DNA of 18,951 bases from JBGPOS01 sp041488155. Lineage in GTDB: Bacteria > Chloroflexota > Dehalococcoidia > Tepidiformales > Tepidiformaceae. The notes under the pieces were generated by a model. The model saw only the letters and a list, made by a program, of their open reading frames with translations. It did no database searches and was not told the origin of the DNA. Shown one piece after another: positions 1-7,496 of the stretch (position 1 is the stretch's first letter; each line of letters begins with the position of its first letter). The translations under genes and the position numbers were made by a program. The stretch is taken from assembly GCA_041488155.1 (NCBI GenBank), contig JBGPOS010000072.1:1-18951 (forward strand), written 5' to 3'.

Positions 1-659
1 AGGGATTGGAGTTCGTCCGCGGAGAGGAACTTGCGGTAGTCGTCCTGCGCGACGAAGCGCAGCCACTCCAGGTGGCGCGACCCGGGTACGCGGCCTACGC
101 GGCGGTTGCCGCGACTGTTCGAACCATCCCATTCGCCATCAGAACGGGTGTCAAGCACCTGGCAGCTTGAATCGCTGTGGCTTGCTTTCAACTGGTCTAA
201 CGTGGCGTAGAACTCGGGCCGAGGCCGCGCCTGGAACGTCGCCGGTGGCGCGTGAGACGCGTGGAACGTCACGGGCCGACCTTCAGTCAGCCAACGGTGC
301 CAGCCGCCGTTCAGCACCTTCGCGTTGGTGTGGCCATAGTAGCTCAGCGCCCACCAGAGCCTGGCGGCAACGAGGGCGTTGTTGTCGTCGTAGGTGACGA
401 CGGTGGTGTCGGGCCCCACACCGAGCTTGCCCATGACCGATTCGAATTCGGCTGGGGGCATAATGAGCACGCCGTGATCGCTGCCGGCCGGGTCCTTCTC
501 CTTGATGTAGAAGTGCACCGGCAGCTGGACGGCACCGGGGATGTGGGCCCGCCGATAGGCCTCGACGGTGGCGCAGTCAATGATGCGGACTGCTGGATCG
601 ATGGCGTGCTGCGAGACCCAATCGGGTTCAGCGAGAAGCTCGGGGCGTGCGTAGTTCAT
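1..659 (-). CDS. Thiosulfate/3-mercaptopyruvate sulfurtransferase (two-domain rhodanese), C-terminus outside window
   Basis: Two-domain rhodanese, the family that moves a sulfane sulfur from thiosulfate or 3-mercaptopyruvate to a thiol or cyanide acceptor, normally in the cytoplasm. The frame is open from the ATG at 657-659 to the left edge, giving 219 residues of a usual 280 or so. The first domain shows IIDC, AHIPGAVQLP near residue 38, and TYDDNNALVAAR near residue 90. In the first domain an Asp sits where the catalytic Cys would be, as is normal for the inactive half. The second domain shows RPRPEFYA, VLDTRSDGEW and RVPGSRHLEW. The catalytic Cys loop lies beyond the window, so activity cannot be judged. 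A GAGGTG ribosome binding site (667-672) stands 7 nt before the start. The gene is the last of a minus-strand run after the DPP IV gene, 71 bp away, and may have its own promoter there. Family call is firm; substrate is not. Confidence 0.9.
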   Translation of the reverse strand, partial: MNYARPELLAEPDWVSQHAIDPAVRIIDCATVEAYRRAHIPGAVQLPVHFYIKEKDPAGSDHGVLIMPPAEFESVMGKLGVGPDTTVVTYDDNNALVAARLWWALSYYGHTNAKVLNGGWHRWLTEGRPVTFHASHAPPATFQARPRPEFYATLDQLKASHSDSSCQVLDTRSDGEWDGSNSRGNRRVGRVPGSRHLEWLRFVAQDDYRKFLSADELQS

Positions 660-730
660 GGAACGACACCTCATGGACCGCGACCGGTCGGGGAGAGGAT
701 AACGTTGAATCGCGGGACACGGCCAGCGGG

Positions 731-2866
731 TCAGAGATAGGCGACGAAGTGGTCGATGACGCGGCGTTCCTGGTAGGCGAGCCCCTTCGCATCGCGGGGC
801 ATGTGGCGTTCCTCAGGGAATACGAGGAGGTCGTATTCCTTCTGTGCGGCTGCGAGAGCGACCATGAGGCGGGCGGTGTGCCTGAAGTGGACGTTCTCAT
901 CGACCATGCCGTGGACAATGAGCAGCTTACCCACCAGCCGGTCGAGGTGAGCGAGAACGGAGCTGTCGCTGTAGCCGCCGGGGTTCGACTCTGGGGTGCG
1001 CATGTAGCGCTCCGTGTAGGCGGTGTCGTATCCGTCCCAGTGCGTCACTGGTGCGCCGGCCACTCCTACCTTGAACACCTCGGGAGCTCGAAGCATCGCC
1101 ATCAGTGTGATGTAGCCGCCGTAGCTCCAGCCGTAGATACCGACGCGGCCCGGGTCGGCGAGCCCAAGGTCGACAAGGTGGCGAACTCCGGCAACCTGAT
1201 CGTCTATTTCGATGGGACCGGTATGGCCCGCCAGCCAGGCTTCAAAGGCAAGGCCGCGGTTGGCGCTGCCGCGGTTGTCAAGCTTGAGAACGAGGAAGCC
1301 CTGCTGGGCGAGGTATTGGGCGCGGAGGTCGACAGTCAACGACCATTCGTCGGCGACGCGCTGGGCGTGGGGGCCTCCGTACACCGAGACGATGAGAGGG
1401 TGCGGGCGGCCGGACTTGTTCGACGGGGGACGATAGAGAGCGGCGTGGAGAGTCGATCCGTCCGCAGCTTTGACCTCCACGAGTTGGGGCGGGAGGAGAC
1501 CAAGGGCCGCGGCTGACGTGGCCTCGTTTTCGAAGAGGATCGCCTCCTTCGTGCCGTCGATGCGGCGAAGGGTGACCTGAGGGGGGCAGGCGAGGGAGCT
1601 GTAGACGTCGACGTAGCGAGCGCCGTCGGGTGAAACGACAGCGCCGTGCCAGCCTGGGGACTCGGTGATGCGCCTGACGTCGCCTCCGTCGAGCGAAACG
1701 GCGTACAGATGGCGCTCGAGGACGCTGTCGCGCGTGCCAGAGAAGAAGGCGACTCTCGTCGCTTCGTCGACTGACACGAGGCGGGTCACCACCCAATCGC
1801 CGGTGGTGAGAGGCCGGATCAGGGCCCCATCGCGGCTGTGCAAGTAGAGATGACGAAACCCCGTCCGTTCGCTTGAACGAAGCATCTCGCCGCACTCGAG
1901 GAAGCGAGTGTCGTCGTCGAGGTTGAGCCAGGTCTCGCCGTGCTCTTCGATGAGGGCGGTCGCCCGGCCGGACGAGTCGAAGGCGACCAGTCGCAGGGTT
2001 CGTTGGTCGCGTGAAAGCAGTTGAGCGGTGAGCACCCCATCGGGGCGCCACGCGACTCGCGCCAGGTAGATGTCGTCGTCGGGGCCGAGATCCATGCGCG
2101 TCGTCTCAGCGCCGTCGACGGCGACAACGTGGAGCTGCACGGCGGCGTTCCGTTCGCCTGCGAATGGATAGCGGTGCTGCTCGATGTCGACGGCGTCTTT
2201 GCCCTGGTGAACGATGGGGTAGACGGGGATGTGTCGCTCATCGGCGTTCACGTAGGCGATGTGGGTTCCCTGGGGGCTCCACCAGAAGCCACGCGAGCGA
2301 TCGAGTTCCTCCTGGGCGATGAACTCGGCGAGCCCGTTGGTGACGCCATCCTCGGCGCTTCGGGTAAGCTGCCTCGCCTCTCCGCTGGCGAGATAGACCA
2401 CGCACAGTTCGCCTGCGCGGACGAAGGCGAGGCGCGATCCGTCGTCGCTCAGGCGCGGGTCGACCGCTCCTTCTCCGCCCGGGACCTCTTCCAGGGGGCC
2501 CGCGCCAGCGCGGACGTAGAGCCGACCACCGGCAGGCACGAGGAGCACGGGCGCCGGCGAAGACTTCGCGAACTGGTAGTCCGTTACGCCGAGTTCCCGG
2601 AGGCGTGCTCGTTCGCGACGAAGCTCCTCGTCGCGCGAGAGCCCGGCTTCGCTGGTCGACTCCGGCGGGGGTCCTACGAGGACAGAACGCGCGCCGGTCG
2701 CGATGTCGTAGCGCCAGAGGCTTCGGACCAGACTGCCTTCTTCGCTCAGGAGGTAGGTGACGCCCGACCCGTCCGGGGTGAACTCGATACGCGCGGGCAC
2801 TGACGTCCCGGGCCCCGGGAAATGGGCGACCTGCTCGATTGTGAGCTTTTCGAAGGGCAAGGTCAT
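731..2866 (-). CDS. Dipeptidyl peptidase IV (prolyl oligopeptidase family S9B)
   Basis: Serine peptidase of 711 residues, the usual size for bacterial DPP IV, which removes Xaa-Pro or Xaa-Ala dipeptides from peptide N-termini. Residues 1 to about 470 form the beta-propeller. It contains the paired glutamates (E186, E187 in FIAQEELDR) that anchor the substrate amino end in S9B enzymes and separate them from plain oligopeptidases. The C-terminal alpha/beta hydrolase domain has the nucleophile in GWSYGG (S581), the acid in HGMVDEN (D656) and the base in EERHMPR (H688), so the triad is complete. No signal peptide is seen, so a cytoplasmic enzyme is likely, although many homologues are secreted. 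The ATG overlaps the stop of the upstream Xaa-Pro aminopeptidase by 4 bp (ATGA) and has no clear ribosome binding site, which suggests translational coupling. The pair would together clear proline-containing peptides. Confidence 0.95.
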   Translation of the reverse strand: MTLPFEKLTIEQVAHFPGPGTSVPARIEFTPDGSGVTYLLSEEGSLVRSLWRYDIATGARSVLVGPPPESTSEAGLSRDEELRRERARLRELGVTDYQFAKSSPAPVLLVPAGGRLYVRAGAGPLEEVPGGEGAVDPRLSDDGSRLAFVRAGELCVVYLASGEARQLTRSAEDGVTNGLAEFIAQEELDRSRGFWWSPQGTHIAYVNADERHIPVYPIVHQGKDAVDIEQHRYPFAGERNAAVQLHVVAVDGAETTRMDLGPDDDIYLARVAWRPDGVLTAQLLSRDQRTLRLVAFDSSGRATALIEEHGETWLNLDDDTRFLECGEMLRSSERTGFRHLYLHSRDGALIRPLTTGDWVVTRLVSVDEATRVAFFSGTRDSVLERHLYAVSLDGGDVRRITESPGWHGAVVSPDGARYVDVYSSLACPPQVTLRRIDGTKEAILFENEATSAAALGLLPPQLVEVKAADGSTLHAALYRPPSNKSGRPHPLIVSVYGGPHAQRVADEWSLTVDLRAQYLAQQGFLVLKLDNRGSANRGLAFEAWLAGHTGPIEIDDQVAGVRHLVDLGLADPGRVGIYGWSYGGYITLMAMLRAPEVFKVGVAGAPVTHWDGYDTAYTERYMRTPESNPGGYSDSSVLAHLDRLVGKLLIVHGMVDENVHFRHTARLMVALAAAQKEYDLLVFPEERHMPRDAKGLAYQERRVIDHFVAYL

Positions 2867-4251
2867 GACTGGGCCGTCGCGCCGCGGATTGCCTCGATCT
2901 CCTCGATGGACTTAGGAATGGCGGCGGTGAGTACTTCAGCTCCGGCTTCGGTCACAAGGACATCGTCTTCGATGCGGATGCCGCCAAAGTCGAGGAGTCG
3001 ATCGACCTTCTCCCAGTTGACGGCATCCGAGAAGGCGTCGCGCCGATTGGGGTCGTTCAGCAGCGGGGGGATGAAGTAGATGCCGGGCTCAATCGTGACC
3101 ACGTAACCCGGTTCGAGGGGAAGGTCGGCTCGCAGGTATCGGAGGCCAAACCGGTCGCTCTTCGTCCTCCCCGCGAGGCAGCCTCCGGCGTCGTGGGTGG
3201 AGAGGCCGAGCATGTGACCGAGGCCGTGCGGGAAGAAGAGGGCGTGGGCGTCGCGTTCCACCAGCTCCTCGGGGTTGCCCCGGAGAATGCCGAGATCCGC
3301 GAGCCCGGCGGCGATTCGGAGTGCGGCCTGCATGTGGAGGTCACGATATTCGACCCCGGGCCGGACTTCGGCGATTGCGCCTTCCTGCACAGAGAGGACG
3401 AGCTGGTAGAGGTCGCGCTGGGCGACCGAGAAACGAGCGCCGGCCGGGTAGGTCCGGGTGATGTCGCTGGCGTAGCCTGCAGACTCGGCTCCGGCATCGA
3501 CCAGGATGAGGTCGCCCTCACAGAGGGCGCGAGTGGTGGGAGCGAAGTGGAGAACGGCGGCATTCGAGCCGCTGCCGACGATCGAGCCGTAGGCGGCCCG
3601 CTCGGCCCCTGCGCGGAAGAACTCTGCCTCGATCTCGATCTGGAGGTCCCGTTCGGTCATGCCCGGACGCGCGCGACGCAGCCCCGCTAGATGGCCAGCT
3701 AACGAGAAGCGAGCGGCGGCGCGCATGGCGTCGAGTTCGTCGGGTTGCTTGGCCCGCCGGGCCTCGGAGACCTGGTCGCTCAAGTGGGCGGAAAGAACGG
3801 GGTCGATGTCGAGCTCGAGGGCGCTCCAGTTCTCGATGCCGTAAGCACCGGGGTGGCTGGCGATATCGGGGTTACCCAGGAGGGCAACTGGCTCGCCGCG
3901 GCGCTGTTCGATCCAGCGCGCGAGCCTGGAGAGGGGCTGAACGGCATCGAACCTTGCCCGCGTCGCCAGTTCTTGCAGCGAGGCGCCTTCTCCGACCCAG
4001 ATCCGGTCTTCCTCAGTGGGGATGGGCGCGAACAGGGACCAGCCATCTGCGGGGTCGAAGGTCAGCACGTTGGCCGGAGCGGCAACTCCTGAGAGGTAGA
4101 AGTACTCCGGGTGAGCGTGGAAGTCGTGGGACTGGTCGGTGCCTGCGATGGACACCGGCAGGCCGGAAGGGATGATGACGATCGCGCTATCGCGCGCCCA
4201 GGCCCTGGCCACGTTGGAGCGGCGGGTGGGCAGAGAAGAGGCGGGTTCCAT
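2863..4251 (-). CDS. pepP: Xaa-Pro aminopeptidase (peptidase M24B)
   Basis: Metallo-aminopeptidase of 462 residues that releases an N-terminal amino acid preceding proline. The N-terminal AMP_N domain includes DFHAHPEYFYLSG. The C-terminal pita-bread domain carries the five expected metal ligands: Asp in LVDAGAE, Asp in ASDITRTYP, His in HGLGHMLGL, Glu in TIEPGIYF and Glu in GIRIEDDV. The conserved second histidine is in THDAGG. I start at the ATG of 4249-4251; a TTG three codons upstream (4260) is possible but adds nothing conserved. There is no ribosome binding site before this ATG. Instead a TAGACT box lies 8 nt upstream, so the message may be leaderless. The stop overlaps the DPP IV start by 4 bp. 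The gene follows the WYL regulator by 27 nt and is probably read with it and also from its own promoter. Confidence 0.95.
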   Translation of the reverse strand: MEPASSLPTRRSNVARAWARDSAIVIIPSGLPVSIAGTDQSHDFHAHPEYFYLSGVAAPANVLTFDPADGWSLFAPIPTEEDRIWVGEGASLQELATRARFDAVQPLSRLARWIEQRRGEPVALLGNPDIASHPGAYGIENWSALELDIDPVLSAHLSDQVSEARRAKQPDELDAMRAAARFSLAGHLAGLRRARPGMTERDLQIEIEAEFFRAGAERAAYGSIVGSGSNAAVLHFAPTTRALCEGDLILVDAGAESAGYASDITRTYPAGARFSVAQRDLYQLVLSVQEGAIAEVRPGVEYRDLHMQAALRIAAGLADLGILRGNPEELVERDAHALFFPHGLGHMLGLSTHDAGGCLAGRTKSDRFGLRYLRADLPLEPGYVVTIEPGIYFIPPLLNDPNRRDAFSDAVNWEKVDRLLDFGGIRIEDDVLVTEAGAEVLTAAIPKSIEEIEAIRGATAQS

Positions 4252-4259
4252 ACGCGACA

Positions 4260-4265
4260 AGTCTA
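4260..4265 (-). promoter_or_regulatory. Candidate -10 box TAGACT for a leaderless pepP transcript
   Basis: On the minus strand TAGACT ends 8 nt before the ATG of the Xaa-Pro aminopeptidase gene, within the 27 nt that separate it from the WYL gene stop. There is no ribosome binding site for this ATG. No -35 match was found at 16-18 bp. It would allow the peptidase pair to be made without the regulator. Confidence 0.45.
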
Positions 4266-4278
4266 GCGAATGAGAGCC

Positions 4279-5274
4279 TCAGCCGGGCTGTAATTCGGGG
4301 TGATGGTAGCGGGCGGCCGCATCGCTGAGCGATTTCGCTACCTCGTCCCGGAGCTCAGCGGGGGCAACAGCGAGCGCCTCCGGGCCCCAACTGCGTACCC
4401 ATGGCATAAATTCGAGGAGGCTCGGAAGTCGCAGCTCGAGGCGCAAGCTTCCGTCTGGAAGCCGCGTCAGCCGCTGTGAGGGATGCCAGTTTGTTTCGGC
4501 CACGCGGTCGGCGACGGAGGGGCTGAAGTCGACGACGACGTCGTAGTGTTCGTCGCCATCGCGGAAAACGACGCCCCAGCTGTCGGCCAGTTTCCGCACG
4601 ATCTCGTCGACACCCTCGGGCACAAAGCGATTGTGCGAGAGCTCGGCGCGGAGGATGCGGTCGAGCTTGAACGTGCGAATGGCTCGATGCTGATGGCTGT
4701 ATCCAACCACGTAGGTGGCGTTCCCGGCGGCGCTCGGTTCAAGCAGGTAAGGGTCGAGGTCGATCCGCCGAGCCTCTGTGGCCCTCGGAGACCGGTATCG
4801 CATCGCGACGGTTGTCGAACCGGCCCATGCCTCGGTGATGGTGCGGAGGATGTGTTGCTGCTCGCGGTTTGGCGGCCGGTTCTTCAGTTGGTCGGCCGTG
4901 GTCTGGACCTGCTGGCCGATTGGGTCCGGAAGGGCTTCTGCGATCTTTTCGAGCGCTGAAATCCCGTCGGGGTCGTGGGCGTCGGCGTAGCGGAAGAAGA
5001 GGCGTGTATCGAGGAGCAGGGCGCGAGCTTCCTGAAGCGTCAGACGAACTGGGCCGAGCGGCGCCGCACCCGGCATCAGAGCATAGCGCCGGCCGGGTGC
5101 GTCGATGAGGGGCAGGTTGTTCTCGGTCTGGAGGACGAGGAGGTCGCGCTGGATGGTGCGCGGACTATAGCCCGTGGCGCGGGCAATGTCGGCGACGGAG
5201 AGACCGCCGGGATGGCGCCGGAACATGCTGGCGATCTCCAGCAGGCGTGTCGCTCTACGTGTTTGTTCGGTCAC
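4279..5274 (-). CDS. WYL-domain transcriptional regulator (HTH_11 + WYL)
   Basis: DNA-binding regulator of 331 residues. The N-terminal winged helix-turn-helix covers about residues 8-65, with LSVADIARATGYSPRTIQRD as the helix-turn-helix core. The WYL domain follows at about 150-220, where the signature is TYVVGYSHQHRAIRTFKLDRI: Tyr is kept, but the usual Trp and Leu are Thr and Val. A C-terminal WCX-like extension reaches the end. WYL domains bind nucleic-acid or nucleotide ligands in characterised members; the ligand here is unknown. The start is GTG at 5272-5274, supported by an AGGAG-type ribosome binding site 7 nt upstream (5282-5286). It is the first gene of a minus-strand run with two proline-specific peptidases and a rhodanese, so control of that run, or of itself, is a reasonable inference. 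An inverted repeat in its upstream region could be an operator. Confidence 0.92.
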   Translation of the reverse strand: MTEQTRRATRLLEIASMFRRHPGGLSVADIARATGYSPRTIQRDLLVLQTENNLPLIDAPGRRYALMPGAAPLGPVRLTLQEARALLLDTRLFFRYADAHDPDGISALEKIAEALPDPIGQQVQTTADQLKNRPPNREQQHILRTITEAWAGSTTVAMRYRSPRATEARRIDLDPYLLEPSAAGNATYVVGYSHQHRAIRTFKLDRILRAELSHNRFVPEGVDEIVRKLADSWGVVFRDGDEHYDVVVDFSPSVADRVAETNWHPSQRLTRLPDGSLRLELRLPSLLEFMPWVRSWGPEALAVAPAELRDEVAKSLSDAAARYHHPELQPG

Positions 5275-5288
5275 ATCCGCTCTCCTGG

Positions 5289-5338
5289 ACTTGCGTGCGC
5301 GGGCGAAAGCGTGCGTTCAGTGGACTGAGGGCGCAAGT
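5289..5338. promoter_or_regulatory. Inverted repeat upstream of the WYL regulator, possible operator
   Basis: ACTTGCG (5289-5295) and CGCAAGT (5332-5338) form exact 7 bp arms 36 bp apart, beginning 15 bp upstream of the WYL gene. GCGTGCG also occurs twice as a direct repeat (5293-5299 and 5309-5315), 16 bp apart. The repeats lie in the 201 bp divergent gap between the WYL and DUF3090 genes. Autoregulation is a guess from position only. Confidence 0.25.
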
Positions 5339-5462
5339 GTGCAGAGAGATCACGTCGGGTGCTGTCGCGTTTGGCGGCGAGGGGCACGAGTTCTCTTGTG
5401 ATAGTGACGGGGTTGTCAAGGCGGGGCAATCGATCGCCCACGACCAAAACGCGGCACTCTCG

Positions 5463-5468
5463 TAGGAT
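5463..5468 (+). promoter_or_regulatory. Candidate -10 box TAGGAT for a leaderless DUF3090 transcript
   Basis: TAGGAT ends 7 nt before the ATG at 5476, and the short spacer ttgcaat holds no ribosome binding site. Transcription would start at or beside the start codon. No -35 of good quality is seen at 16-18 bp. Confidence 0.5.
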
Positions 5469-5475
5469 TGCAATT

Positions 5476-5988
5476 ATGGCAGACGCTCAGGAGATGGGCC
5501 CGCTCAGGCACATATCGGCGGAGGCGATTGGCCAGCCCGGCCAACGGCGCTTTCGGTTGTGCGCTCTCAACGGGGACGGAGACTCGGCCTCGCTCTGGAT
5601 CGAGAAGGAACAGCTCTCGGCTCTGGGCGAAGCTGTGGAAAACGTCCTGCGGGACGAGGGCTATCAATACCAGCGCCTGCCGCTCGACGACCTCGAACCG
5701 GACCCGGCGTTCCCGCTTTCGGTGCAGACGGAGCTGCGGGCCGGGCAAATCTCCCTCGGGATCAACCGCGAGAGGCAGCGCATCGTGGTGATCAGCGCAG
5801 AGTCGGCCGACCCTGACCAGCCCGGGACGACGCTGTCATTCGAATTCGACTACCGGCGAGGCTACGAACTGCGGCGTCAGATCGCGCAGGTGGTGGCGGC
5901 GGGCCGGCCGGCGTGCCCGCTCTGCACAGCGCCGATGGACCCCGACGGGCACGTCTGCGTCCGCGGGAATGGGCACCATCCGGACTAG
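5476..5988 (+). CDS. DUF3090 family protein (TIGR03847-type), function unknown
   Basis: Conserved protein of 170 residues with no known reaction. Recognisable family features are the N-terminal segment (AIGQPGQRRFRLCAL), the LWIEKEQLSALGEAV helix, the central strand pair with EFDYRRGYELRRQ, and a C-terminal tail with CPLCTAPMDPDGHVC ending in RGNGHH. The three cysteines (CxxC then a third) with nearby histidines look able to bind a metal such as zinc; that is inference. In actinobacteria this family usually occurs as one of three linked genes, with a histidine-phosphatase-like protein and an SCO1664-type protein; neither partner is here. The ATG at 5476 is chosen because a longer in-frame start at 5359 adds no family sequence. 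There is no ribosome binding site; a TAGGAT box ends 7 nt before the ATG, pointing to a leaderless message. It converges with DUF3048 with a 9 bp gap. Confidence 0.85.
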   Translation: MADAQEMGPLRHISAEAIGQPGQRRFRLCALNGDGDSASLWIEKEQLSALGEAVENVLRDEGYQYQRLPLDDLEPDPAFPLSVQTELRAGQISLGINRERQRIVVISAESADPDQPGTTLSFEFDYRRGYELRRQIAQVVAAGRPACPLCTAPMDPDGHVCVRGNGHHPD

Positions 5989-5997
5989 CCGCGGCCT

Positions 5998-7407
5998 CTA
6001 AGGCGTCGCGCTCTGTCCTGGACGAGCGTCGGGGGTCGGCGATGGCCGCGGGGTTCCGGTTGGGGAGGGCGGAAGAGCACTCGCCGAGGGTGAGGGGCTT
6101 GGTGTGCCGCCCGCCGAGGGCGTGGTGGTGGCCGACGGCGTGGCGCCGGCCGGGGTTTCGGTCGTGGAGGGGATGACTGGAGTCGGGCTTTCGCCGGGCT
6201 TCGACGGCCCGGCGGCGCTTCCCGGGGGCTCATACGGAGGGATCGGCGGCAGATCGGCCACGGTGGCGCCGGTGATGACCGGACTTTCGGGCCCGACGAC
6301 TTCGATGAAGATAGGGCCACGGTTGAAGGCAATCTCGACGTTGCGGGAGTCGTAGAAACGAGTCCGGGCCCTGCGATCCCGTTTCCTCCAGGTAGCTTCG
6401 ACCATCTTGCCATCGAGAAAGACGGAAGCCGGGCCCTCGCCTATCTCATCGAGGAGGACGTGGCCGCTCTCATCGGCCACCTGCCAGGGAACTCGCATGA
6501 TGACGAGGTTCTTGAAGCGGAGTTGTTGCCCGGTCTGACCATCGACGTGGGGACCGCCCGATTGGAACCGGAGATACTCGTTCGCGGTGGGGTCCCAATG
6601 CCACTGCACTACCTGAAAGGGGTAGCGTTGCTCCTGGAAGTCCAGCTCGACGGCCTTCACGGTCTGGGCCGATGTGTTCCCTTCTCCATCGCGCTTGAAC
6701 GGCCAGGTTTCAACTCTCGGGGGCCCAGAAAAGCCGAGGGCAGTGGCGGCGAGACGAAGGCTGACCGAGTTGGCGACGAGGTTGTGGGGGGAATAGCGGG
6801 CGTTGTCCCGGTAATAGCCTTCGTCGGAGACCGGGGCGAACGCGTTGAGGTCGGGGACCTTCCACTCGGCGATCTGGCCGATAGCGTCGGCGTCGTTGTC
6901 AGTCTCGGCGCCGCCGGCGTGGCCGTAGAGGGCTCCCAGTTCGTCGGCCCAGATGACGAAAGGCGTTCGCGCCGAGCGAATCGGTTCCACGATCTCGGCT
7001 TCCCGCCGCCAAAACACCGCCATGAAGCGGGTGATCCCGCCTTCGACGAAGGCCTCGTAGACGAGATCGGCCCGGTCGAGGCCGGAGTGAGGGAAGGCAG
7101 CGGGAGCGTTGTCCACCATCAACGCGAGCGGCAGGAGATCCTTGCGGGCTTCCCACTCATCGCCGGTCATAGGGACGCCGTCGAGGATGCCGGCGTGGGC
7201 GATCGGGGTCGATGTGGGCGCGAGGCTGGCCGTAGCGCTGCCCCGCGCCGTGGACGCCGGCGAGGGCTGCAGGTCTGGACTGGACGTGGTGCTCCCCGAT
7301 TGCGAGAGGCTAACCAGGGCCGCAGCGGCTCCGATGAGTCCCAGGACCGGCAGGACCGCGACCGCCGCCCGGCGGCGACTGCGAGTGGTCAGCCTCCAGG
7401 TTGGCAT
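5998..7407 (-). CDS. DUF3048 domain-containing membrane-anchored protein (YerB-like)
   Basis: Protein of 469 residues of unknown function. The N-terminus has a basic stretch (RSRRR) followed by one hydrophobic segment at about residues 14-34, which reads as a signal anchor; there is no lipobox Cys. A Ser/Thr/Pro-rich linker then leads to the DUF3048 domain from about residue 75, with LALMVDNAPAAFPHSGLDRADLVYE split across the typical PLAVMIDN and SGL.ADIVYE motifs, plus EGGITRFMAVF, EPIRSART and HNLVANS. The DUF3048 C-terminal domain follows, with LKAVELDFQ-type strands and FKNLVIMRV. The last 85 or so residues are a Pro/Ser/Thr-rich tail, probably disordered and outside the membrane. A promoter with TTGCCC and TAGCAT boxes 17 bp apart ends 6 nt before the ATG, and no ribosome binding site is present. 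It is divergent from pfkA with an 89 bp shared region. Confidence 0.9.
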   Translation of the reverse strand: MPTWRLTTRSRRRAAVAVLPVLGLIGAAAALVSLSQSGSTTSSPDLQPSPASTARGSATASLAPTSTPIAHAGILDGVPMTGDEWEARKDLLPLALMVDNAPAAFPHSGLDRADLVYEAFVEGGITRFMAVFWRREAEIVEPIRSARTPFVIWADELGALYGHAGGAETDNDADAIGQIAEWKVPDLNAFAPVSDEGYYRDNARYSPHNLVANSVSLRLAATALGFSGPPRVETWPFKRDGEGNTSAQTVKAVELDFQEQRYPFQVVQWHWDPTANEYLRFQSGGPHVDGQTGQQLRFKNLVIMRVPWQVADESGHVLLDEIGEGPASVFLDGKMVEATWRKRDRRARTRFYDSRNVEIAFNRGPIFIEVVGPESPVITGATVADLPPIPPYEPPGSAAGPSKPGESPTPVIPSTTETPAGATPSATTTPSAGGTPSPSPSASALPPSPTGTPRPSPTPDARPGQSATP

Positions 7408-7413
7408 GCCCCG

Positions 7414-7442
7414 ATGCTACGAACGCGGCACTGCCGGGGCAA
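7414..7442 (-). promoter_or_regulatory. Promoter for DUF3048 (TTGCCC, 17 bp, TAGCAT), leaderless
   Basis: On the minus strand TTGCCC (7442-7437) and TAGCAT (7419-7414) are separated by 17 bp. TAGCAT ends 6 nt before the ATG at 7407, so the start codon lies at the expected transcription start. This is the only one of the four such sites in the window with a recognisable -35. It lies in the 89 bp region shared with the divergent pfkA. Confidence 0.6.
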
Positions 7443-7496
7443 CCGAAAACGCGCGGGCCTTGCCGTATGAGGGAAAGGATCCGCAAAGTAGAGCCG

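Noticed and set aside
647..1516. Long plus-strand open frame across the DPP IV gene (289 codons)
   Set aside because: It lies antisense to the catalytic domain of DPP IV, shows no recognisable domain, and results from the GC-rich third-position bias of the real gene.
2021..2803. Plus-strand open frame of 260 codons
   Set aside because: Antisense shadow of the DPP IV propeller domain; no family motif and no ribosome binding site of note.
5359..5475. Upstream extension of the DUF3090 frame
   Set aside because: The added 39 residues are not part of the family and precede the TAGGAT box.
6460..7470. Plus-strand open frame of 336 codons opposite DUF3048
   Set aside because: The minus-strand frame contains clear DUF3048 motifs and a promoter; the plus-strand product has low-complexity composition and no motif.
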